DNA of 64,000 nucleotides from Apostichopus japonicus. Lineage: Eukaryota > Echinodermata > Holothuroidea > Aspidochirotida > Stichopodidae. Under the pieces are notes generated by a model that made no database searches, was not told the origin of the DNA, and was given only the letters and a program-made list of their open reading frames with translations. Both the position numbers and the translations under genes were made by a program. The stretch lies in contig NC_092578.1 in the NCBI RefSeq assembly GCF_037975245.1, positions 10,398,359 to 10,462,358 of the forward strand, given 5' to 3'. This document shows, piece after piece, positions 28,601 to 34,240 of the stretch (positions are counted from its first letter, which is position 1; every line of letters starts with the position of its first letter).

Positions 28601-31600
28601 TACGAAATACAATCTAGACCACACCATTCGTGCTAATGTATAGGGTGCGGCCTTCGTCACCGCATTTCTTTCATCGCCCCGAAATCTGAAAATGCATCTG
28701 GCCTGCTGACAGTCCAAAGATGGATTCAGATACCCGACTGTGTCTCCACATTACAGACGCCCTTAACATGCATGAGGAAAACTGAACTATATTGGTGATA
28801 ACACCAGGCAAATACGGGTGTCGATTGGCTTTTCAAAGTGGGAGGTAAATTGTAACCATGCAGTGGCGTAGCAATCTATTACAAAGTGGGAGGGAGCGGA
28901 ATGAGTGGGGTTTAGGAACTATCCCAGAAGTATTGTAGTTTTTTATACTACTGTGGCCCAATGGAACATTGTAGATTTTAAATTTTCCTCAACCAAATTT
29001 TCTCAAAATTGCTACTGTTTTTCTCGAAATTTCGACATGTCGGTTTTGTCATTTTGATTTTTAATACCGAAATTGTCAATTGTTTATTACGAAATTTCTA
29101 CTTGTGATTTTTTTCTGGAAATTTTGGAAATAAAACTTGGAAATGTTAACTTTTCTACATTTTGACTCACTACATCATCTCAAAGTCTTATCGACATAAA
29201 CATACTTTTTTTTCTGAAGCGTTTTTCTTCTCGTTTTCAAATATTTAGATTTACATCTCAATCAGCTCTTAAAATTCGACCATTTAATTGTACTTTTTCT
29301 GGAAATTTTTACAATTGTTGGTATAAAATGTCGATTACAATCTCGAAATTAGGCTATGACGAAATAGGCTTAAACTATCGCCTATCCCATATTTCTTCTG
29401 CTTCCTTTTCGAAATAGTGATTTTTGCAATGGAAATTTACATAGAAACTGGGAAAATCGCGTTCTGCGGCAAACTTTCTGCCACCTGCCAGATGGCAGTT
29501 TCAGCCCTGTTGTACATCGAACAAAACGGCAAAATGGCCAAACCAGTGTTTGTAGGGTTTAACTGTTTCTTAATGTAGGTTGTTAATACATAATTTAAAC
29601 GATGAAAAAGATAAAGACCCTCCACTCAGGGATCGGGACGAAGAGACCCCCCCCCCCCCTCCACACACACACCCAAAGCCAAGTCGACGCCACGGGTACA
29701 CTGAGAGAGGTGAAACACAATTTGCGTGACATTGGCAGCCGATGCCTGTGCAGGGGTATTAACATGTTTATGTTGAAAAGTTGAAAGAAAGGGCTATTGT
29801 TTTGATGGGTTCTCCTTGCAAAGCCAAGCTACACAGGCTCGCCAAACGTTACTTATTAAGCTACAGACAGATTGTTGTATCTGTTTAATTTGAAAATGTG
29901 AAATTATTCTTTTAATATGAAACATGAGGCGTAACAGTCGTGGCCGGGGGAGGAGGGGGACGGGTTGTAGTACTTTTCTCACCTAGAGATTATGCACATT
30001 TCGTCTTCCAGTAATCCCGAGGTCAATGTGTCAGTATCACGATCGAAATCAGAGCAACGAATGGTCAGACCATCCTCCACCTTTTCAGGTTCCTTGATCT
30101 CGTCACAAATGCCGTCATTCTGAGTTTCTTGGCCAAGGACACTGCAATGAAAGAAAATTGGTATTTGTTAGCACCAGACCACCGACATTGTTCCAACTTG
30201 GCAAATGATACACCAACTAGTAAATGTTGTACATGGATATTGATACTCAATTGAAGCATTTAACCTGGTCGTAGCAGTGTTAACAAACCAATTTCATCAT
30301 TTATTGACACTAAAGAAAGACATTTTATTCAAGTTATGCATATACTGACAGTCTTATTGTCATAGGTAACAGAACATGTACCTTTTTAATTATATTTTTG
30401 GGGGTAAGCGTATGATATAAATCATTAGTTTAATGTTCTTTTTGCTGAGAAGAAAATCTTTCTGTGGTTTCTACTCGGGACATAATTTCAATTAATCGAC
30501 TTGGTAGTTTGGTTTCGTGCCCAGGTTCTTTCCTGGGCGACTTTTCCTTAAACAAAAGTATTAATCGACTTAAGTTTTACTTCGCATAAATTTTGTGTGA
30601 AGCGATAACAATAGATTGCAACATCCCGGTCGTTTTACGAGATTAAAGGAAACCTTTGGGCGGTTTTTAACCTGACAATGAGGTGTTCATCTTTGTGCTC
30701 TTATAAAAAAAATAACGTAACAAATAACAGACACATTAACATCATTTACACCTCAACAACTGGATTTTACAGAGGCGTGCCCATGATTTCAAAGACGGGG
30801 GGGGGGGGGGGGTCGGCAATTCCAAAGTTTCCCTAGACTAACTAATGTGGGGCTGAAATTTTGTGGGAGGGTCAGAGACAAATGGAGTTTAAAGAGGAGG
30901 TGGCTGTATTGGGGTCATTGAAACATATGTAGGTGGGTGAAACGTCACATTGTGCGACTGCTGAGGCATATTTAGATAATAATTTAGGTCTATCTAAGTA
31001 GCTCGTATCCCATGAATGTACTAATAAATAACAATACACTAAAGAATTCAACGAATGATTTAGGTAGTGAACAGGATCTTTATGAGAGGGTCAGATGCGA
31101 ATGAAGTATTTTATAAAGGAGGGCTGCTGCCGTGGGGTCATTGGGCCAAACCCTCAGAAAAATTAATACTTTAAAAGTCAAATGGTGCATTCTGCGCATA
31201 TTAAGTCTATAATCTTGGTCTTTGTAAGTATCACTAAACTGAATGTTGTTCTAATAAATACATTATGTGAGGTTGAATTAGGAGGGGATGGGGGAAAGTT
31301 CACCCGTAGTGGTGGTCCAATTCTTCCCCAGCTGAATACACAAATCACCCGGCTCAACCGACTGAGGATTCGGAGTGGGGTGCACACTCTTGCGCAATGC
31401 CTCTGGATTTTACATGCGCGGCATTGACAGGGCCTTAGCTAGAGGGCTGCGTGGGGTGACACCCCCATTCACCCATGCCTGCGGTTAAATTCTACACCAG
31501 TCGGCAAACTGAAGGAAAGAGGAAAGAGAAAATAGAAAGGAAAAGAAGAGGAAGGAAAGGATAAAAGGAAGAGAGAATATAGAGAGGAGAGAAGGGAGGA

Positions 31601-33992
31601 AAGAGACGAAAGAGAGGCATTGGTGTAGTAAGCGAGGGGTGGGGCGTTCCGCCCGGATACCAGTCAGGGCGTTGCCATGCCATAGCCCCATACAAAATTG
31701 ATGAATAAACAATAACATAAAAGAAATATTTATTTATGGGGATGCTAGCGGCGGCCAGCTATAGAGGAAATTTTCCCTATTTTTGTTAACCATTTCGGTG
31801 GTTTATGCCAATCTAAAATGTCTACTAAAAAAAGATATTTTGAACAAACAATAGGAAAAATGAAGAAACATTCACTAAAGAAAGAGAATTCCTAAACGTG
31901 TAATCAGTTCAACGCTTTGCCAAAGATAGCATCATTTTGCATCTAAGCCACCTTACATAACAACAATTTCCCATAGACCCCCCCCCCCCCAGGACAGCAT
32001 CCTCTGCACGGGGTGACGACGGAAGGTTCCGTCCGGATGCCAACTATTCTAGGTAGGCAATAGAAGAGAAGGAAGGGAGAGAGAGAGAAAGACGGAAGAA
32101 TAAGTGTGGGGGGGGGGGGGTGTGCAGGAAGGCGAGGAGATTGGAATGTATACATGTAGACTGTAGAACACTTATTATTTCTATTACAACTCATATGCCA
32201 AAGTACAGGTCGAAGTTTTGCGCCATTTTAGCACAGAAAATACAGTAAACTTCAGCATTTTCTGTGCTGTCTGGACCAAAACTAGGGAACCTTCAGGCTT
32301 CAGCTGACCCCTATCCACTGGACCTCATCCCGTTGGACTCGCGCTTCGTTTATCAACACTTCCTGTCGGTAGTTTCTCCTTTTTAGTCGGCAAAACATCA
32401 CATTACCCCTCACAATGTATAATTCTCTGGCGAACTCCCTGGGCCTTCATTACATAATTCTAACATTTGTTGTTTTGATTTATTTAATTCAATAACACTT
32501 TTGAAAACCAATATAGAATTGTATACAGAACAAATAAAGAATCGTGTGCTAAACCAAACAACTGCTTTCCTCTAATTTACTCAAAGAATGCACGAACTAT
32601 TCCGAAGGAACTGCTTGGTTTTCTTGTCGAAGGCACAATTAGCTGATAATAATGGCAGAACCAGTTTATAGCCTAATGTAAAAAAGTCAGATCTGATCGT
32701 TCTATAAATACTACTTAGGCTATACTTTTAAATATGCTCTATCATCAAACACTGCTTAAAAGTTTTAAAGTGTAGTTATTCCTTGAAACAACGGCATCTT
32801 TGTGGTTTTAACACACATTTGTGCTAATATACATTTTGAACTACATCTGGGTAATAATATTGCATGACAGGTGCCTTAACTTTTATGGTAGGGCCAGAAG
32901 CAAATCAAGGATTTTATAACGGAGGGTGTGACCCTGGTATCGTTGAAGCCGACGTTAATTGTGACATCAAATGATGCATTGTGTAAGGTTGTTCACCTGG
33001 AAGAGTGGTATAATGCCTCCCTGAATGAATGTAAGTAACCAAATGAACCACTCTCCCTGACGGCACCTTGCCCAGTTACGACGCTATTTGGGAACTATAT
33101 GTGGCATTGACCCCCAATCATGATACTGCACCACCATCCCCTTTCGGCTCCGGCAAAACAAATCTGAAGACCGCCCCTCCCCCCCCCCAGACTGAATTTG
33201 CCAGTGATGTGCACTTTGTAACAACAACAAAAAAGTTCGCTCGCTATCCCCTCCCGCCCCACCTCACGCTAGAAGTCACGGTGCCGCCACTGATGGCAGG
33301 TGACTTTCCATTACAAAGATAACTATGAAAACTCTCATATATCATACATCATATAAGCTCAAATTATTTTTTAAATAAAACTGAAAAGTAAAATTATTTT
33401 GCATAGTAGTTCAGCCTTTACACGCCAAAAATATATGTGAAACACTTGCGGTACGGATTAACATTTTGGGTCTGAAATAGCAATATGCAAACACACTTTA
33501 ATCAGATGTACGGAAACGTGACATCGTGTGCCTAGATGTCCACAAATAACGTTGAATAACGTACTGTTATTGTATGATATCGAACGTATAATGAGATTAA
33601 ATCAAAGGAAAATATAATATACATTTCACTTCAATTGTGATGCTATCATCATTATTTTTTATATGTTAACAATGTAAGTTCAATGTTCCAGTAATTGAAT
33701 TATCGATCAAAATTACGTATTACATTTACAAATTTGTTCGTAACTGCGGCGCACTTGTATGGTGTGATCCCAATGATTTTAAGGAATTATTCATTCATTT
33801 AATAAAGTACCTCATTTATTTTAACATTTCATACAAGTTCTCAAGTTCGCAGAGCAGTCTGTTAACTACAGCGATATATTACCAGTCAATGGTCATTTTT
33901 CCCTGGGCAGTAAAAGAAATACATTCTCACCTTTTCCCTTGCAGCAAAAGTGTCCATAGCAAGATGGAAATTAAAAGTTGCGGCCTGGGCAT
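1468..33992 (-). CDS. SSPO: SCO-spondin-like secreted multidomain protein, 5' part of the gene (24 exons)
   Basis: Large secreted glycoprotein related to SCO-spondin, which assembles into the Reissner fibre and related extracellular material. Joining 24 exons (listed separately) gives 4,032 nt, 1,344 codons, with every intron GT-AG and every split codon in phase. Order by residue: signal peptide 1-20; EMI-like region about 30-95, ending in a vicinal CC followed by an EGF-like cysteine; VWD1 about 115-275 with CGLCG at 248-252; C8 about 290-375; TIL about 379-440; VWD2 about 460-650; C8 about 665-735; TIL 738-815; second TIL 837-915; VWD3 about 938-1095 with CGLCG at 1066-1070; C8 about 1110-1193; TIL 1194-1275; LDLa about 1297-1336. 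This D1-D2-D'-D3 plan is also that of von Willebrand factor, but the N-terminal EMI and the LDLa after D3 favour SCO-spondin. The 3' part (expected further LDLa, thrombospondin repeats, C-terminal knot) lies outside. The exon chain is seen; orthology is inferred. Confidence 0.8.
2166..2218 (-). CDS. SSPO: SCO-spondin-like exon 23: 53-nt linker after the last TIL
   Basis: Residues about 1273-1290, encoding FCLPGGKYDCFGSTCTA. It completes the split TG|C cysteine codon of the preceding TIL and forms the short cysteine-rich E-type segment that follows a TIL domain. Acceptor CTCAG, donor GTAAG. It has exactly the same length (53 nt) and phase as exon 16. Confidence 0.75.
3689..3926 (-). CDS. SSPO: SCO-spondin-like exon 22: TIL domain after VWD3
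   Basis: Residues about 1194-1272. Trypsin-inhibitor-like cysteine-rich domain: ECGSSCENSC near its start, then CIEGCFCPPG and CISREVCPC, ending DCQT plus a split cysteine codon (TG|). Acceptor TTGACAG, donor GTAAGAGA. Confidence 0.85.
4637..4793 (-). CDS. SSPO: SCO-spondin-like exon 21: second half of C8 after VWD3
   Basis: Residues about 1142-1193. Typical end of a C8 domain: YYTDCVMDTCAC, then CDCLCTAIAAYTKQC, closing with SDGTCG where the glycine codon is split into the TIL exon. Starts in phase 0 after acceptor GCTACAG; donor GTTAGT. Confidence 0.85.
5928..6226 (-). CDS. SSPO: SCO-spondin-like exon 20: end of VWD3 and start of C8
   Basis: Residues about 1042-1141. Holds KVCGLCGNFNGQGTDDF, the complete CGLCG motif and calcium-binding Asn/Asp loop of VWD3, then the GHSWRV and CDINPERKKWAEFSCG stretch opening C8. 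Acceptor ACTATAG, donor GTAAGT, exit in phase 0. Confidence 0.9.
6601..6861 (-). CDS. SSPO: SCO-spondin-like exon 19: core of VWD3
   Basis: Residues about 955-1041. GDCRYVLAEDDCG followed by the beta-rich FKIIVENVPCG stretch and the IYEVIETTLG strand, as in VWD domains. Acceptor TTTGCAG, donor GTGAGT; both ends split a glycine codon (phase 1). Confidence 0.85.
7442..7554 (-). CDS. SSPO: SCO-spondin-like exon 18: E-type linker and start of VWD3
   Basis: Residues about 917-954. The first part, SCTETGWSCDSKPC, is the post-TIL linker. The rest, [21 protein letters not shown], opens VWD3 with the family's GDPHY and FDG signature. I chose the acceptor at 7555-7556; a later AG would bring an in-frame stop. 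It is too short to stand out as an ORF. Confidence 0.85.
7968..8208 (-). CDS. SSPO: SCO-spondin-like exon 17: TIL domain of the D' region
   Basis: Residues about 837-916. TIL domain: CQNGQVWSSCTRCERKC, then CNEGCACPGD and CVPLEECPC, ending DCQT plus the split TG| of a cysteine. Acceptor ATTTCAG, donor GTAAATT. No start-like codon lies near its 5' end, so a simple ORF scan misses it. Confidence 0.85.
8209..10488. other. intron between exons 16 and 17, no clear feature
   Basis: 2.3-kb intron. A stretch around 8,640-9,245 is fairly open on both strands but shows no protein family I recognise (see rejected items). Nothing else supported. Confidence 0.6.
10489..10541 (-). CDS. SSPO: SCO-spondin-like exon 16: 53-nt linker after TIL2
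   Basis: Residues about 819-836, encoding ECTSGDWVCFDTECADG. Completes the split cysteine of the preceding TIL and splits an aspartate codon with exon 17. Acceptor CTTTAG, donor GTAATT. Same length and phase as exon 23. Confidence 0.75.
11719..11828 (-). CDS. SSPO: SCO-spondin-like exon 15: second half of TIL2
   Basis: Residues about 783-818. Starts in phase 0 (VVDDRTGKC), contains CVERTACPC, ends CGH plus the split TG| cysteine codon. Acceptor CTACTAG, donor GTAATTAC. Confidence 0.8.
12512..12645 (-). CDS. SSPO: SCO-spondin-like exon 14: first half of TIL2
   Basis: Residues about 738-782. LCPMGMEWKSDCG opens the TIL; DCIDGCFCFGDK closes the exon in phase 0. Acceptor GTTTCAG, donor GTACAT. 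Confidence 0.8.
13275..13449 (-). CDS. SSPO: SCO-spondin-like exon 13: C8 domain after VWD2
   Basis: Residues about 680-737. C8 pattern ECSAVV, YYEQCLKDV, MCSSFSLYARECALHG and closing STQCG. Phase-0 entry after acceptor TTGTGCAG; donor GTGAGA with a split glycine codon. Confidence 0.85.
14073..14297 (-). CDS. SSPO: SCO-spondin-like exon 12: end of VWD2 and start of C8
   Basis: Residues 605-679. TGVCGNFNENDQDDFF is the VWD calcium loop, but the first cysteine of the usual CGLCG is threonine (residue 606), so only the second (609) remains. It then reads LESWEVV and the C8 lead-in. Acceptor TTTTCAG, donor GTAAGC; both junctions are phase 0. Confidence 0.85.
14612..14801 (-). CDS. SSPO: SCO-spondin-like exon 11: middle of VWD2
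   Basis: Residues about 541-604. Beta-strand rich VWD core, with NINGLGVTLP and ITSEFGLEVLVSIELSRVHV. Acceptor ATTTTAG, donor GTGAGT, phase-0 exit. Confidence 0.8.
16182..16439 (-). CDS. SSPO: SCO-spondin-like exon 10: linker and start of VWD2
   Basis: Residues about 455-540. TCTGGRWSCTTEKC is the post-TIL linker; ECTVFGSGMFKSFDGKWFD opens VWD2. It then shows CSYTLVAP and the strand VIVIQGG. Acceptor TGTATAG, donor GTTAGT. Confidence 0.85.
16819..16927 (-). CDS. SSPO: SCO-spondin-like exon 9: second half of TIL1
   Basis: Residues about 419-454. GFYFDGSECIEAASCPCKSG, ending CNQ plus the split TG| of a cysteine. Acceptor TGTGTAG, donor GTATGT. Confidence 0.8.
17185..17307 (-). CDS. SSPO: SCO-spondin-like exon 8: first half of TIL1
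   Basis: Residues about 378-418. YACPSSMVFKECSSC, then CSVKCFPGCVCPEG. Acceptor CCTACAG, donor GTAAGG. Confidence 0.8.
17494..17955 (-). CDS. SSPO: SCO-spondin-like exon 7: end of VWD1 and C8-1
   Basis: Residues about 224-377, the longest exon. KVCGLCGSMTFDGTSFFD carries the CGLCG motif of VWD1 (248-252). C8 follows with CRFFLEDAKF, CVTDVCTQLG and a final ADFC. Acceptor TCCACAG; donor GTAAGT. Confidence 0.9.
19064..19209 (-). CDS. SSPO: SCO-spondin-like exon 6: middle of VWD1
   Basis: Residues about 175-223. FDVEIELGPGGRVVCNDVEI and IFTVIEAYNG, the two-strand core of a VWD. It joins exon 7 directly in phase 1. A tempting open segment at 18,170-18,230 is not inserted between them because it breaks the frame. 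Confidence 0.85.
21086..21287 (-). CDS. SSPO: SCO-spondin-like exon 5: start of VWD1
   Basis: Residues about 108-174. GKGVYSFASDCEDDPLFEV then CAGGSKSDCYAIFIR, the opening of VWD1. Acceptor AATACAG, donor GTTTGT (not the strongest consensus, but the phase fits). Confidence 0.8.
22028..22066 (-). CDS. SSPO: SCO-spondin-like exon 4: 39-nt micro-exon
   Basis: Residues about 95-107, SVPQVNNFATSF flanked by split Arg and Ala codons. Acceptor TTTGCAG and donor GTAAGTC are both strong and the phases fit exons 3 and 5. It is a linker between the EMI-like/EGF-like part and VWD1. Confidence 0.65.
24740..24801 (-). CDS. SSPO: SCO-spondin-like exon 3: end of EMI-like domain
   Basis: Residues about 74-94, ITRVKYICCEGYTGDKCNI. 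The R-x-x-Y-x-CC-x-G-Y-x-G pattern is how EMI domains end before an EGF-like cysteine. Acceptor TTTGCAG, donor GTAAGTATCC. Confidence 0.75.
25207..25684. mobile_element. foldback (long inverted repeat) element
   Basis: The left arm from about 25,208 (TACGGAAGCGTAGAAGG) is matched in reverse complement by the right arm ending at 25,684 (CCTTCTACGCTTCCGTA). Both arms extend inward about 180-220 bp with the phrases TTGACGAGTT, GATGGTAACGTGACAAAATT and AACGGATCTC in mirror order. The flanks read AGTTTA on both sides (25,201-25,206 and 25,684-25,689), a candidate 6-bp target-site duplication. No coding capacity. It sits in the intron between exons 2 and 3 of the SCO-spondin-like gene. Confidence 0.75.
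26100..26590 (+). repeat. tandem pair of ~313-bp units with TGACGTCATAGGTCA
   Basis: The phrase CTCCTCCT-GACC-GTCCGAT occurs near 26,148 and again near 26,461. Each is followed about 80-90 bp later by TGACGTCATAGGTCAAA, a CRE palindrome abutting an AGGTCA half-site. DR1-like pairs (AGGTGAAAGGTCA near 26,251, AGGTCAAAGGTGA near 26,412) accompany them. Diverged dispersed repeat; no coding content. Confidence 0.55.
26600..26930 (+). repeat. degenerate GTCGAAATTTTGAG minisatellite-type repeat
   Basis: Irregular reiteration of a short phrase like TCGAAATTTTGAGATA, closing with CCATCTG...GCATCAACAAAA. The same closing phrase ends a similar block at 45,350-45,670 (plus), and a reverse-oriented block lies at 28,930-29,400. 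A dispersed non-coding repeat family in at least three places in the window. Confidence 0.5.
27427..27690 (+). repeat. dispersed repeat, copy A (mate at 54,973-55,260)
   Basis: Shares an ordered series of phrases with 54,973-55,260: GGGATATT, GCTGGAAATTTT, GAAGATAT, CATCTGGCAAC, a 'gtgatgatatcatca'-like stretch and ATTCACAGA. Diverged but colinear over about 260 bp. No ORF or terminal repeat recognised. Confidence 0.5.
28930..29400 (-). repeat. degenerate TCGAAATTT repeat, reverse-oriented copy
   Basis: Minus-strand counterpart of the blocks at 26,600 and 45,350: repeated CGAAATTT-type phrases and, near 28,950, the complement of the CCA-TGG-CCAC-GTAG closing phrase. Non-coding intron sequence. 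Confidence 0.4.
29983..30141 (-). CDS. SSPO: SCO-spondin-like exon 2: N-terminal part of the mature protein and EMI-like domain
   Basis: Residues about 21-73. QETQNDGICDEIKEPEKV, then an acidic stretch with IRCSDFDRDTDT and EMCIIS. The cysteines and position fit the first half of an EMI domain, but conservation is weak and EMI is partly inferred from exon 3. Acceptor ATTGCAG, donor GTGAGA. Confidence 0.7.
30770..31180 (+). repeat. tandem repeat with ~219-bp period and poly-G tract
   Basis: AGGGTCAG at 30,868 and 31,087 anchor two colinear units, each followed by a GGAG and GGGGTCATTG phrase. A third, isolated unit starts near 32,880 (AGGGCCAG at 32,890). The first unit begins with a run of about 17 G near 30,800. 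Lies in intron 1 of the SCO-spondin-like gene. Confidence 0.5.
31505..31625 (+). repeat. purine-rich (GA/GGA/AAG) tract
   Basis: Almost uninterrupted A/G on the plus strand for about 120 bases. A shorter similar tract is at 32,060-32,100. Both sit next to copies of a CCG-CCGGAT-CC phrase (near 31,650 and 32,030), so they belong to the same repeat. The serine/phenylalanine/leucine ORF on the other strand is a by-product. Confidence 0.6.
33931..33992 (-). CDS. SSPO: SCO-spondin-like exon 1: start codon and signal peptide
   Basis: The ATG at 33,992-33,990 lies in a good context (CAACAATGCC) and opens MPRPQLLISILLWTLLLQGK: a short charged N-terminus, a leucine-rich hydrophobic core and a small polar end, i.e. 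a signal peptide. Donor GTGAGAAT follows. The two leftover bases (AG) plus T from exon 2 give serine, so the frame enters exon 2 correctly. The longer ORF here in another frame is a shadow. Confidence 0.75.
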
Positions 33993-34169
33993 TGTTGCCG
34001 CAGTAATAGCTTCCTTCAGTCCGTTTGTTCAATCGTTTCCGTGAAATATTTGTATTTGAATAAGCATACAAAACCAGAAATTTTAGTATAGTTTATCGTA
34101 AATTTCGTGCGGTTGACACTTCACAGGCGAATGATGTCGCACGGAAACTGGTTCGTCGATCTCAGGGAT

Positions 34170-34240
34170 CGTCAATATATTCCTCGGCGGCTACAGATTA
34201 TTTGTCAATAATTTGCACCCTTTACATTGGACCAATCAGA
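34170..34240 (-). promoter_or_regulatory. possible core promoter elements of the SCO-spondin-like gene
   Basis: Upstream of the start codon on the minus strand there is a double CCAAT palindrome, ATTGGACCAAT (34,226-34,236), and 45-60 bases nearer the gene an AATATATT box (34,174-34,182). Positions suit a promoter, but there is no direct evidence for a transcription start. Confidence 0.25.

Larger units (their letters stand above)
24802..29982. other. intron between exons 2 and 3 (5.2 kb), repeat-rich
   Basis: Contains the foldback element at 25.2 kb, the tandem pair at 26.1 kb and the dispersed repeats at 26.6, 27.4 and 28.9 kb, plus poly-C tracts near 26,960 and 29,650. Outside these, no supported feature. 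Confidence 0.65.
30142..33930. other. intron 1 of the SCO-spondin-like gene, repeat-rich
   Basis: 3.8-kb first intron. Apart from the tandem and purine-rich repeats, it carries poly-G/C runs at about 30,800, 31,980, 32,110 and 33,180. No further coding sequence was supported. Confidence 0.6.

Noticed and set aside
31485-31718. Minus ORFs rich in Ser, Phe and Leu
   Set aside because: Translation of the homopurine/homopyrimidine tract.
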